This document shows, piece after piece, positions 17,189 to 25,701 of a DNA stretch of 64,000 nt (within the stretch, counting starts at the first letter, position 1; each line of letters starts with the position of its first letter). A program made the translations under genes and the position numbers. The stretch lies in the NCBI RefSeq assembly GCF_020544405.1, contig NZ_CP065410.1:4836001-4900000 (forward strand), read 5' to 3'. The DNA comes from Pseudomonas sp. IAC-BECa141. Lineage in GTDB: Bacteria > Pseudomonadota > Gammaproteobacteria > Pseudomonadales > Pseudomonadaceae. A model generated the notes under the pieces. The model was given only the letters and a program-made list of their open reading frames with translations, was not told the origin of the DNA and did no database searches.

Positions 17189-18130
17189 ATGACGTCGTTC
17201 GATCGTTTTCAGGCGCCGCGCGATGCCGATATGGAAGCCGACATGGAAAAGCAGCGCGCGGAACTGGCGGCCATCATTCGCCGCAACACGTCCGAAGATG
17301 GCAGTTATGCCACTGCCGTCGGTTCGCTGTTCATGTCGCGCCACACCCAATCCCATGACTTCGCTCCGGTGCTCGCGCAACCGGCGCTGTGCATCATGGC
17401 CCAGGGTCGCAAAGAGGTACGGCTGGCGGACGAGTTCTTCAATTACGACCCGTTGAATTACCTCGTGGTGTCGGTCTCGATGCCGTTGAGCGGTCGAGTC
17501 GTGAATGTCTCGCCCGAAGAGCCGATTCTCGCCGTACGCCTGGACATCGACCCGGCGGAAATCACCGCGCTGATCGCCGACGCCGGCCCGATGGGCGTGC
17601 CGACCCGTCCGACCGGGCGCGGTCTGTATGTGGAAAAGATCGACAGCGCGATGCTCGATGCGGTGCTGCGTCTGGCCCGTCTGCTCGACGCGCCGAAAGA
17701 CATCGCCATGCTCGCACCGCTGATCCGCCGGGAAATTCTCTATCGCCTGTTGCGCAGTCCCCAAGGCCATCGGCTGTACGAAATCGCCATCGCCAACAGC
17801 CAGAGCCACCGCATCAGCCAGGCGATCAAATGGCTCAACGGCAACTTCGAACAGCCGCTGCGCATTGATGATCTGGCGAAGGAAGTGAACCTCAGCGTCT
17901 CGACCTTGCATCACCGCTTCAAGGCGATGACGGCGATGAGTCCGTTGCAGTATCAGAAGCAACTGCGCCTGCAAGAGGCGCGGCGCTTGATGCTGGCTGA
18001 GGGGCTGGAGGCGTCGGCGGCGGGGTATCGGGTGGGGTATGAAAGCCCTTCGCAGTTCAGCCGCGAGTACAGCCGCCTGTTCGGCGCGCCACCGTTGAGG
18101 GATCTGGCGCGCTTGCGGCTGACCGTCTGA
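17189..18130 (+). CDS. AraC-family transcriptional regulator
   Basis: 313-aa regulator. The N-terminal half is the AraC_N cupin-like ligand domain (FAPVLAQPALCIMAQGRKEV, then LNYLVVSVSMPLSGRV). The C-terminal ~100 residues carry two helix-turn-helix motifs (RIDDLAKEVNLSVSTLHHRFK and VGYESPSQFSREYSRLFG). Start ATG at 17189 is chosen over the in-frame TTG at 17171 because GAGGAGG sits 6 nt before it. The target genes are unknown. It ends 7 bp before the convergent ABC ATPase gene, with no obvious terminator between them. Confidence 0.82.
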   Translation: MTSFDRFQAPRDADMEADMEKQRAELAAIIRRNTSEDGSYATAVGSLFMSRHTQSHDFAPVLAQPALCIMAQGRKEVRLADEFFNYDPLNYLVVSVSMPLSGRVVNVSPEEPILAVRLDIDPAEITALIADAGPMGVPTRPTGRGLYVEKIDSAMLDAVLRLARLLDAPKDIAMLAPLIRREILYRLLRSPQGHRLYEIAIANSQSHRISQAIKWLNGNFEQPLRIDDLAKEVNLSVSTLHHRFKAMTAMSPLQYQKQLRLQEARRLMLAEGLEASAAGYRVGYESPSQFSREYSRLFGAPPLRDLARLRLTV

Positions 18131-18136
18131 TCTGGA

Positions 18137-19192
18137 TCAGGCGCCGAGCACCCGACACGCCTCACTCGGCAGCGTCACCGACACCGGATGCCCGATCCCC
18201 AGACCGATGCCCTGACACGGCGTGCTCAGCGCCGTGAAGGTCACCCCGGAACATTCCACCGTAGTCTCGATGGTCGCGCCGATGTCGCGCACGAACGTCA
18301 CCTTGCCCAGCAGGCGATTGCCCGCCGTGGCCTGGGGCGCCGACAGTTGCAGATCTTCAGGGCGGATCAGCATTTTTACTTTCTGCCCGACCACGATGCT
18401 GCTGCAGATCGGCACTTGCAGGGCATCGCCGCCCGGCAGCACAACCTTGCCATCGCCCAGGGCCGTTGCCGGGAAGATATTGCCGGAGCCGATGAAGTCC
18501 GCGACGAATTCGTTGGCCGGATGCCGGTAGATTTCAATGGGCGTGCCCACCTGCTGCACCCGATGCTCACCGAGGACTACCACGATGTCCGCCATGGTCA
18601 TGGCCTCGCGCTGATCGTGGGTGACCATGATCGTGGTGATGTTCAGGCGTTGTTGCAGCTGGCGGATTTCCACCTGCATCGACTCGCGCAACTTGGCGTC
18701 GAGCGCCGACAGCGGTTCGTCCAGCAGCAGGATTTTCGGGTGCGAGGCAATCGCCCGGGCAATCGCCACCCGCTGACGCTGACCGCCGGAGAGTTTCGCC
18801 ACCGGACGATCGATCATCGGTTGCAGCTGGATCAGCTCCAGCAATTGCACCACCCGCGCCTGTTGATCGGCCTTGCTCACGCCGCGCAGCTTCAGCGGAT
18901 AGGCGATGTTCTCGCCCACGGTCATGTGCGGAAAAAGCGCCAGCGACTGAAACACCATGCCGAAGTTGCGCAGGTGCGCCGGCGTGTGGCCGATGTCCTC
19001 GCCGTCCAGGCGAATCGCGCCGCCGGTGAGGGTTTCCAGCCCGGCGATCATTCGCAGCAACGTGGTCTTGCCGCAACCCGAAGGGCCGAGAAAACACACC
19101 AGTTTGCCCTCGGGCAAATGCAGGTTGACGTCTTTCACCGCGCAGGCCGAGCCGTAGTGTTTCTCGACGTTTTCCAGAATCAGACCAGACAT
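18137..19192 (-). CDS. ABC transporter ATP-binding protein (PotA/spermidine-putrescine type)
   Basis: 351-aa ATPase of the polyamine/opine/ferric-type importer subfamily: Walker A GPSGCGKTT, signature LSGGQRQR, Walker B ILLLDEPLSALD, H-loop VTHDQREA, and a C-terminal TOBE domain (about 270-350). It powers the importer formed with the two permeases and the Tat-exported binding protein encoded upstream. GAGG lies 7 nt before ATG. Last gene of the transporter set, 17 bp after the second permease. The substrate is not determined by sequence; the neighbouring decarboxylase and dehydrogenase suggest a guanidino compound, arginine derivative or polyamine. Confidence 0.85.
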   Translation of the reverse strand: MSGLILENVEKHYGSACAVKDVNLHLPEGKLVCFLGPSGCGKTTLLRMIAGLETLTGGAIRLDGEDIGHTPAHLRNFGMVFQSLALFPHMTVGENIAYPLKLRGVSKADQQARVVQLLELIQLQPMIDRPVAKLSGGQRQRVAIARAIASHPKILLLDEPLSALDAKLRESMQVEIRQLQQRLNITTIMVTHDQREAMTMADIVVVLGEHRVQQVGTPIEIYRHPANEFVADFIGSGNIFPATALGDGKVVLPGGDALQVPICSSIVVGQKVKMLIRPEDLQLSAPQATAGNRLLGKVTFVRDIGATIETTVECSGVTFTALSTPCQGIGLGIGHPVSVTLPSEACRVLGA

Positions 19193-19209
19193 AAAATCAC
19201 CTCAAGAAA

Positions 19210-20058
19210 TCAAAAGGACACGCCGCCTTCACCGACCAGCTTCTCCAGCGCCCAGATCAGGACGAAGTCGATCAACACGATCAGCACGGCAAACGAGAAC
19301 ACGGTAGGGTCGAGCGATGACACGGTGCGGCTGTACATCCAGATCGGCACGGTCATGACGTCGATGGTGTAGAGGAAATAGGTCACGGTGAACTCGTTGA
19401 ACGAAACGATGAACGCCAGCAGCATCCCCGCCAGAATCCCCGATTTCATCAACGGCACCACCACGTCGACGATGGCGCGTAGAGGCGAAGCGCCGAGCAT
19501 CTGCGCGGCCTCTTCGACTTCGCTGCCGATGGAAAGCATGGCCGCCGTGCAGTTCTTCACCACGAACGGCAGCGCCAGAATTACGTGGGCAATTACCAGC
19601 CGCGATGTGGTCATGTGAAACGGCAGGCTATCGAACACCAGCAGCAACGCCAGCCCGAGCACCACCATCGGGAACACCAGCGGCAGCGACATCAATTGCA
19701 GCGCCACAGCCTTGCCACGGAACTCGCAACGGGTCAGCGCGTAAGCCGCCGGCACCGCGATCAGCGTGGCGAAAATCATCGTCAGGCACGACACCAGCAA
19801 ACTGGTGCCCATGGCCTGGCCGAGGCTCAGCACATCGCTGGCGTCCGGCGACACAAACGTGTGCCACGCCGCCTTGTACCACTGCAGGCTGTAACTGCTT
19901 GGCGGGAAGTCGAGGTTCGACGCGCCGCTGAACGACATCACGATCATGGTCAGGATCGGCAACACGGCCAGGAACAAAATGATCCCGGAAAGGATGCCCG
20001 CAAACTTGCCGGTGTCGCCCGGCAGCAGCGACTGACGCTTCTTGATCAGGGCACTCAT
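19210..20058 (-). CDS. ABC transporter permease (PotC-like)
   Basis: 282-aa inner-membrane permease with about six helices. The EAA loop GSEVEEAAQMLGASPLRAIVDVVVPLM interacts with the ATPase. A hydrophobic N-terminal helix follows a short basic segment, and Pro/Ser-rich SYSLQWYKA is typical of PotC/YdcV relatives. Its start overlaps the stop of the other permease by 4 bp (ATGA), indicating translational coupling. Confidence 0.85.
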   Translation of the reverse strand: MSALIKKRQSLLPGDTGKFAGILSGIILFLAVLPILTMIVMSFSGASNLDFPPSSYSLQWYKAAWHTFVSPDASDVLSLGQAMGTSLLVSCLTMIFATLIAVPAAYALTRCEFRGKAVALQLMSLPLVFPMVVLGLALLLVFDSLPFHMTTSRLVIAHVILALPFVVKNCTAAMLSIGSEVEEAAQMLGASPLRAIVDVVVPLMKSGILAGMLLAFIVSFNEFTVTYFLYTIDVMTVPIWMYSRTVSSLDPTVFSFAVLIVLIDFVLIWALEKLVGEGGVSF

Positions 20059-20963
20059 TGCGAAGCCTCCAGCAGACGGCGACGGCGGCCGGTGATGTAT
20101 TCGGACAAGGTCATGATGGCGAGCGTGGTGACGATCAGCACCACCCCGGCGGCGGAGGCGGCAGGCCAGTTCATCAGCGGAGCGATCTGGTCATGCACCA
20201 TCACCGCCAGCATCGGCACGCGACGGCCACCCAGCAGAAGTGGCACCACAAAGCTGCTGGCGTTGTAGGCGAACACCAGCGTCGCGCCGGTGATGATTCC
20301 CGGCAGACTCATTGGCAACACCACCTGGCGGAACACTTGAAAGCGGCTGGCGCCGAGGGTCGCGGCGGCTTCTTCGTAGCTGCGTGCGACGCCGCGCATG
20401 GCGCTGGCAATCGGCAGCACGGCCAGCGGAAACGCCGTCTGCACCAGGCCCATCAACACGCCGTTCTGGTTGTACAGCAACATGATCGGGCGCTTGATCA
20501 GACCGAGTCCCATCAGGGTCTGGTTGAGCATGCCGCCGGGGCCGAGGATCACCAGCCAGCCGTAGCTTTGCAGCAGCAGGTTGACCAGCAACGGCAGCAG
20601 CACCGCCGCGAGGAAAATCCGTCGCACGAACGGCGAGGTCAGGCGCGCCATGGTGTACGCCACCGGGATCGCCAAAACCACGGCAATCACCGCGCTGATC
20701 AGCGCCAGACGCAAAGTCAGCAGCAACGATTTGAGGTAGTAGGGTTCGAGCAACTGCGCGTAACTGGCCAGGCTGAAACCGGACCACTCCGCGCCCTTGG
20801 TGCCGACGCTCATGCGCAGCACCAGCAGGCTGGCGGCAATCAGCACGCCGAGAAACAGCATCGACGGCGTGAGAAAAAACCACGCCCGCGCCGTCGGCGA
20901 AATACCGCGCGCCGGGCGCACGTCACCCGTGCCGACCGGTTGGGTCAGGGATTGATGTTCCAT
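20055..20963 (-). CDS. ABC transporter permease (PotB-like)
   Basis: 302-aa permease with about six helices and the EAA loop SYEEAAATLGASRFQVFRQVVLPMS. The ATG at 20963 (MEHQSLTQ) is preferred to an upstream frame extension to 21017, which has no family similarity and runs towards the REP pair. The distance of about 190 bp from the binding-protein gene holds a REPIN, which may lower expression of the permeases relative to the binding protein by affecting mRNA decay (inference). Confidence 0.83.
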   Translation of the reverse strand: MEHQSLTQPVGTGDVRPARGISPTARAWFFLTPSMLFLGVLIAASLLVLRMSVGTKGAEWSGFSLASYAQLLEPYYLKSLLLTLRLALISAVIAVVLAIPVAYTMARLTSPFVRRIFLAAVLLPLLVNLLLQSYGWLVILGPGGMLNQTLMGLGLIKRPIMLLYNQNGVLMGLVQTAFPLAVLPIASAMRGVARSYEEAAATLGASRFQVFRQVVLPMSLPGIITGATLVFAYNASSFVVPLLLGGRRVPMLAVMVHDQIAPLMNWPAASAAGVVLIVTTLAIMTLSEYITGRRRRLLEASQ

Positions 20964-21023
20964 AGCAATGATCTCGTCAATGGAAAAACAACTGACAGAC
21001 ACTGCCTTCAAATTCACCGAGAA

Positions 21024-21119
21024 ACCTGTGGGAGCGAGCTTGCTCGCGATAGCAATCTGTCAGTCGACACTGTCGGTGAATGTCAGTCCGCGATCGCGAG
21101 CAAGCTCGCTCCCACAGGT
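21024..21119. repeat. Inverted pair of REP elements (REPIN) inside the ABC operon
   Basis: CCTGTGGGAGCGAGCTTGCT at the left and its reverse complement at the right face each other across about 45 bp. The pair sits between the binding-protein and permease genes, a common place for differential mRNA stability. Confidence 0.85.
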
Positions 21120-21155
21120 ACTTCGGTGTTTGAAGAACCTGTGTCCATCACTCGA

Positions 21156-22259
21156 TCAGGAAGAAAAGATTTCCGTGTAGCGACGAATCCACTGGTCATG
21201 CACGGTCGCCAGGAAAGCGTTGTCGTGCATGATCGCCTTCTCCGCAATCTGCTCCGGCGTGAGGATGAACGGGCTCTTGCGCGCTTCGGCGGAGATGATC
21301 GCCTTGGCGTTGACCGGGCCGTTGAAGATGTCTTCGGCCATCTTGCCCTGCACCAGCGGGTCGAGGGAGTGGTCGATGAAGGCATAGGCCAGATCGGTGT
21401 CGCCCGGACGGTTCTTCGGCATCACCGAGAGCATCAGGTCGGTATAGAAACCTTCCTTCATGCCGAACGTGGCGCCGAGGCCATAGTTCGGATCGCGGAT
21501 CTGCTTGGGGAAGAACGCCGGGGCGTAGAGGCCGCCCATGTCCAGGGAGCCGGTGCGGAACAGCTCGGCGATCTGGTTGGGGTTTTCGCCCAGGGTCACC
21601 ACACGCTCCTTGAGCTCGGCGAGTTTCTTGAAGCCCGGTTCGATGTTGTGCTCGTCACCACCGGCCAGTTTGGCGGCGATGATGATCAGGTCCATGGCCT
21701 CGGTCCAGTTCGGCGGCGGCAGGAAAATGTTCGGCGCCAGATCGGCGTCCCACAGCGCGGCGTAACTGTCCGGCGCGGTGGTCTGGGTGCGAGTGCTGTA
21801 GACCAGACTGTTGCACCACAGCAGGTAACCGATGCCGTGACCGTTGGCCCCGGTGCGGTATTTTTCCGGGACGTCGATCAGGTTGGGAATGCGGTTGAGA
21901 TCGGGCTTTTCCAGCAGTCCGGCAGCGGCCAGACCTTCGGCGCCGACCCCGGCCAGGGTGATGATGTCGTACTGCGGACGGTCACCGCCGGCCTTGAGTT
22001 TGGCGACCATTTCCGAAGTGCTGCCGGTACGGTCGGCAATCACTTTGGCGCCGGTCTTGGCTTCGAACGTTGCAGCGATGTTGCGCAGCGCGGCCAGGCC
22101 CGTGTCATCGGACCAGGTCAGCAGGCGCAGGGTCTTGCCGGCAAAGCGGGTGTCGCTGGCACTGGCCCGGATGAAGGGCATGCTCATGGCCGCCGCAGCC
22201 ACCGAGGCCACGCCGACGGTTTTGATGAATTGACGCCTGTTCAGATCGTGCTCGCCCAT
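21156..22259 (-). CDS. ABC transporter periplasmic binding protein (PotD-like), Tat-exported
   Basis: 367-aa extracellular solute-binding protein of the spermidine/putrescine class. A twin-arginine signal is visible (NRRQFIKT, then a mild hydrophobic stretch ending at about residue 34, IRASA), so it is exported folded. Later motifs fit the family: LRLLTWSDD at the start of the mature part, DIITLAGVGAEGL, YLLWCNSLVYST, and a C-terminal AYAFIDHSLDPLVQ. GGGAG is 7 nt before ATG. It is the first transporter gene, with a conserved element at 22401 upstream that recurs before the decarboxylase gene. Confidence 0.83.
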   Translation of the reverse strand: MGEHDLNRRQFIKTVGVASVAAAAMSMPFIRASASDTRFAGKTLRLLTWSDDTGLAALRNIAATFEAKTGAKVIADRTGSTSEMVAKLKAGGDRPQYDIITLAGVGAEGLAAAGLLEKPDLNRIPNLIDVPEKYRTGANGHGIGYLLWCNSLVYSTRTQTTAPDSYAALWDADLAPNIFLPPPNWTEAMDLIIIAAKLAGGDEHNIEPGFKKLAELKERVVTLGENPNQIAELFRTGSLDMGGLYAPAFFPKQIRDPNYGLGATFGMKEGFYTDLMLSVMPKNRPGDTDLAYAFIDHSLDPLVQGKMAEDIFNGPVNAKAIISAEARKSPFILTPEQIAEKAIMHDNAFLATVHDQWIRRYTEIFSS

Positions 22260-22400
22260 TTAGGACTCCCATTATTCTTCTAAGTATGAGATTGATCGCA
22301 ACCCTTGCATCTGCCTGACCGATGTTGCCCAAGCGCCCGGTTTCAAAGGGCTTGAGCGTGGTCTGCGGGTTCATCCTGAGGTCGTGCAAAACACCTGACT

Positions 22401-22426
22401 ATCGATAAAAACTCATTGGAGCCATG
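22401..22426. promoter_or_regulatory. Conserved element, copy 1 (upstream of the ABC binding-protein gene)
   Basis: Matches the element at 25651-25676 in the same orientation: ATCGATAAAA-x-CTCAT-4 nt-GCCATG with 21 of 26 positions identical by eye, the main gap being around TTGG/ACTA. It lies 142 bp before the start of the minus-strand binding-protein gene. It is a likely operator for the divergent LysR regulator. Confidence 0.55.
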
Positions 22427-22476
22427 ACGCCGGCGCATGCCTCGTTGCGAGGCATGCGCTGACCTTTTTCGGGCAT

Positions 22477-23928
22477 TCAGAGCGCGCGAATCACGTGCTT
22501 GATTTCCTGAAATGCCGCCAGACCCCACGGCCCCAACTCGCGACCGATGCTGCTCTGCTTGTAACCACCCCACGCGGTCTGCGGGAAGATCACCTGCGGC
22601 GCGTTGAGCCATACCAGCCCCGCCTGCAAGGCGTTGGCGACCCGATCCGCCGTCTCGGCATTGCGCGTGACGACACTGGCGACCAGACCGAACTGGCTAT
22701 CGTTGGCCAGGGCAATCGCCTCGGCTTCCGAAGCGAAACTGCGCACGCAGATCACCGGGCCGAAGATCTCTTCACACCACAGCGCACTGTCGAGGGGCAC
22801 TTCGGTGAAGATCGTCGGCTGCAAGAAATAGCCGCGCGGCAGATCGGCGGGACGATTGCCGCCACAAATCAGCCTGGCCCCGGCACTCAGCCCACGGTCG
22901 ATATGACCGAGCACCCGCTGGTACTGCGCCTGATTGACCAGTGCGCCCATCTCGACTTCAGGATCGAACGGATCGGCGACACGGATTTTTTCCGCGCGGG
23001 CCTTCAGGCGAATCAGGAATTCGTCGGCCAGCTCATCGGCCACCAGCACCCGGCTGGTGGCCGAGCACATCTGCCCGGCGTTGAAGAAACCGCCGCCACA
23101 GGCCAGCTCCACCGCCAGGTCAAGGTCGGCATCTTCCAGAATCAGCAGCGAGGATTTGCCGCCCAGTTCCAGGCTCACACCCTTCACGGATTCAGCGGCG
23201 CGCTGCATCACTTGCACACCGACGGCGTTGCTGCCGGTGAAGGAAACCTTGGCGATGCGCGGATCCGCCGACAGCGGCGCGCCGACTGCCGGACCGGTGC
23301 CGCACACCAGGTTGAACACGCCTTTGGGCAGGCCGGATTCGGCGATGATGGTCGCCAGTTCCAGCTCCGGCAGCGGCGTGACTTCCGACGGCTTGAGCAC
23401 CACGCAGCAACCGGCGGCCAGGGCCGGGGCGAGTTTCCACGCGGTGGTGACCATCGGGAAATTCCACGGCACGATCAGCCCGACCACACCGCACGGCTCG
23501 CGGCGCAGACGTGCACTGAAATCGTCGCTCGGCAGCGGCACGTCACTGTCGAGTCTGGCGTCGAGGCCTTCGGCGAGTTCGGCGTAGTACTCGAAAGTGG
23601 CGATCACGTCGTCGACATCGATTGCCGCTTCGAACTGCGGTTTGCCGTTGTTGCTCGACTGCAACTTCATCAAATGTTCGCGGCCGTTGCGCACGCCATC
23701 GGCGATCTTGCGCAGGATCGCTCCGCGCTCGGCGCCAGTGGTTTTCGACCAGCCGTTGAAAGCTTCGGTCGCTGCCGTGACCGCTTGGTTGACGGCGCTT
23801 TCGTCACCGCCATTGACCGTGGTCAGCAACGCTTCGGTGGCCGGATTGATGACGCGCAGGTGTTCGCGGCCGGCGGACCATTGGCCGTTGATGTACAGGC
23901 CGTCGAGTGTGGTCGGGAAGATCATCAT
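22477..23928 (-). CDS. NAD(P)-dependent aldehyde dehydrogenase
   Basis: 483-aa aldehyde dehydrogenase superfamily member of usual length. Visible motifs are the cofactor-binding VPWNFPMVTTAWK and FTGSNAVGVQV, the general-base Glu in SLELGGKSS, and the catalytic Cys in NAGQMCSATSR. It oxidises an aldehyde to the acid. Its start overlaps the stop of the decarboxylase gene (ATGA at 23925-23928), so it is expected to oxidise the decarboxylase product. If that enzyme is AruI-like, the substrate would be 4-guanidinobutyraldehyde. A 2-kb-scale antisense frame is a codon-bias shadow. A 217-bp gap separates it from the transporter genes. Confidence 0.85.
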   Translation of the reverse strand: MMIFPTTLDGLYINGQWSAGREHLRVINPATEALLTTVNGGDESAVNQAVTAATEAFNGWSKTTGAERGAILRKIADGVRNGREHLMKLQSSNNGKPQFEAAIDVDDVIATFEYYAELAEGLDARLDSDVPLPSDDFSARLRREPCGVVGLIVPWNFPMVTTAWKLAPALAAGCCVVLKPSEVTPLPELELATIIAESGLPKGVFNLVCGTGPAVGAPLSADPRIAKVSFTGSNAVGVQVMQRAAESVKGVSLELGGKSSLLILEDADLDLAVELACGGGFFNAGQMCSATSRVLVADELADEFLIRLKARAEKIRVADPFDPEVEMGALVNQAQYQRVLGHIDRGLSAGARLICGGNRPADLPRGYFLQPTIFTEVPLDSALWCEEIFGPVICVRSFASEAEAIALANDSQFGLVASVVTRNAETADRVANALQAGLVWLNAPQVIFPQTAWGGYKQSSIGRELGPWGLAAFQEIKHVIRAL

Positions 23929-25562
23929 TGGGCCACCGCCTTCATCCATTGGGTCTGGTCGATTTCGATCAGGGTCGGGCCCTGCCGATCGCTGGCGGCG
24001 CGCAGTGCACCGCGCAGTTGTTCGGCCGAGCTGATCGCTTCTGCCGCGCAACCCAGGGCCTTGGCCACGCCGATGAAATCCGGGGTGTAGATGTCCACGC
24101 CCACCGGCTCGATGGCGCGGTTGACCATGTATTTCTTGATCTCTTCGTAACCCTGGTTATTCCACAGCAGAATGATCACCGGCGTACGCGCTTCCACGGC
24201 GCTGGCCAGTTCCGGCAGGGTGAATTGCAGACCGCCGTCGCCGATCAGACACAGCACCGGCGGACGTGCGCCGTGTTCGAGGTTGCCGCCGAGCCACGCG
24301 CCAATCGCTGCCGGCAAGGCGTAACCAAGGGTGCCGTAGCCGGTGGACGAGTTGAACCAGCGGCGCGGGCGCTCCGGGTTGAACGTGAGGTTGCCGGTGT
24401 ACACCGGTTGGGTGGAGTCGCCGACGAAAACTGCATTCGGCAGTTCGTGCAGCACGGTTTCCAGGAAACGGGTCTGGGCCAGGGTCGGCGCGTCCCAGGT
24501 CGCTGCCAAGTCTTCACGCAGACGGGCGGCTCGCACCTGGCCCCAGTCGTTGCGGCGCTCGGCCAGCGGTTTGTGCGACAGCGCACTGAGCAGCGCTTGT
24601 GCGGCATTGCGCGAGTCGGCGACCAGCGCCACGTGGGGCGGGTAGTTGCGCACGGTCTGGTCGGGATCGATATCGACGCGCAGCAACTTGCCGGGAATTT
24701 CGAAGCCGCCGGCGAAGGTCACGTCATAGTCGGTTTCCGCCAGCTCGGTGCCGATTGCCAGCACCACGTCGGCATCGGCCACCAGGGCGCGGGTCGCTCC
24801 CAGGCTCTGGGTCGAACCGATCAGCAGCGGATGACTGGACGGCAACATGCCTTTGGCGTTGATGGTCAGCGCCACGGGTGCGCCGAGCAGTTCGGCCAGT
24901 TCAGTGAGTTCGGCAGCCGCATCGATGGCGCCGCCACCGGCGAGGATCAGCGGACGCTGGGCGCCGGCCAGCAGTTCGGTCATGCGGTTCACGGCGGCCG
25001 GCGCAGCTCCGGCGCGGTCGATGTTGACCGGCACACTGGCCAGCAGTTCGTCGGCCTCTTCGACCAGCACGTCCAGCGGAATTTCGATGTGTACCGGACG
25101 CGGACGCCCGGCCTGGAACAGCGCAAACGCACGGGCCAGCACGCCCGGCAATTCGGACGCCGACATCAGGGTGTGGGAGAACGCCGCCACGCCGCCGACC
25201 AGTGCACTCTGGTTCGGCAGTTCATGCAGCTTGCCGCGACCACCGCCCAGTTGACTGCGCGACTGCACGCTGGAGATCACCAGCATCGGAATCGAATCGG
25301 CGTACGCCTGGCCCATGGCGGTGGTGATGTTGGTCATGCCAGGACCTGTGATGATGAAGCACACACCCGGTTTGCCGCTGGTGCGGGCGTAGCCGTCGGC
25401 CATGAAGCCGGCGCCTTGTTCATGCCGGGGGGTGACGTGGTTGATGCTCGAACGGGCCAGCCCGCGATACAGCTCCACGGTATGTACACCGGGAATGCCG
25501 AACACCTGCTCGACCCCATAACCTTCGAGTAACTTGACCAGTACTTCGCCACACGTCGCCAT
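23925..25562 (-). CDS. TPP-dependent 2-ketoacid decarboxylase, probably 5-guanidino-2-oxopentanoate decarboxylase (AruI-like)
   Basis: 545-aa thiamine-diphosphate enzyme of the acetolactate synthase/benzoylformate decarboxylase superfamily. The N-terminal PYR domain holds the catalytic Glu in TPRHEQGAGFMADGYAR, the central domain binds no obvious FAD, and the C-terminal PP domain has GDGGLQFT...NNQGY. The opening GYGVEQVFGIPGVHTVELYRGL resembles AruI, which decarboxylates 2-ketoarginine in the arginine transaminase route. That specific assignment rests on recollection of the family plus the coupled aldehyde dehydrogenase. Other ketoacid substrates remain possible, and no arginine transaminase (aruH) or guanidinobutyrase (gbuA) is in the window. 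First gene of the operon, divergent from the LysR gene. Confidence 0.7.
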   Translation of the reverse strand: MATCGEVLVKLLEGYGVEQVFGIPGVHTVELYRGLARSSINHVTPRHEQGAGFMADGYARTSGKPGVCFIITGPGMTNITTAMGQAYADSIPMLVISSVQSRSQLGGGRGKLHELPNQSALVGGVAAFSHTLMSASELPGVLARAFALFQAGRPRPVHIEIPLDVLVEEADELLASVPVNIDRAGAAPAAVNRMTELLAGAQRPLILAGGGAIDAAAELTELAELLGAPVALTINAKGMLPSSHPLLIGSTQSLGATRALVADADVVLAIGTELAETDYDVTFAGGFEIPGKLLRVDIDPDQTVRNYPPHVALVADSRNAAQALLSALSHKPLAERRNDWGQVRAARLREDLAATWDAPTLAQTRFLETVLHELPNAVFVGDSTQPVYTGNLTFNPERPRRWFNSSTGYGTLGYALPAAIGAWLGGNLEHGARPPVLCLIGDGGLQFTLPELASAVEARTPVIILLWNNQGYEEIKKYMVNRAIEPVGVDIYTPDFIGVAKALGCAAEAISSAEQLRGALRAASDRQGPTLIEIDQTQWMKAVAQ

Positions 25563-25650
25563 GTCTTTGCCCTTCTTGTTCGTTGAGGCACCGGGCTTTA
25601 AAGGAACCGGTGATTGGCCTCATTGAAACGGGCGGCGTGTAGCCGCAACA

Positions 25651-25676
25651 ATCGATAAAAGCTCATACTAGCCATG
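25651..25676. promoter_or_regulatory. Conserved element, copy 2 (between decarboxylase and LysR genes)
   Basis: Second copy of the element at 22401 (ATCGATAAAA-x-CTCAT-...-GCCATG), 89 bp before the start of the decarboxylase gene and 50 bp before the LysR gene. This position suits a LysR-type regulator that controls both itself and the divergent operon. Confidence 0.6.
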
Positions 25677-25701
25677 TCCTCACGTCATGGCTTGGATCCA
25701 C

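Noticed and set aside
20058..24090. Long plus-strand frames (741 and 531 codons)
   Set aside because: Antisense shadows of the ABC permease/binding protein and aldehyde dehydrogenase genes; low-complexity His/Gln/Arg composition and no family motifs.
23907..25532. 541-codon plus-strand frame
   Set aside because: Antisense to the TPP-dependent decarboxylase, which has the GDG...NN cofactor motif.
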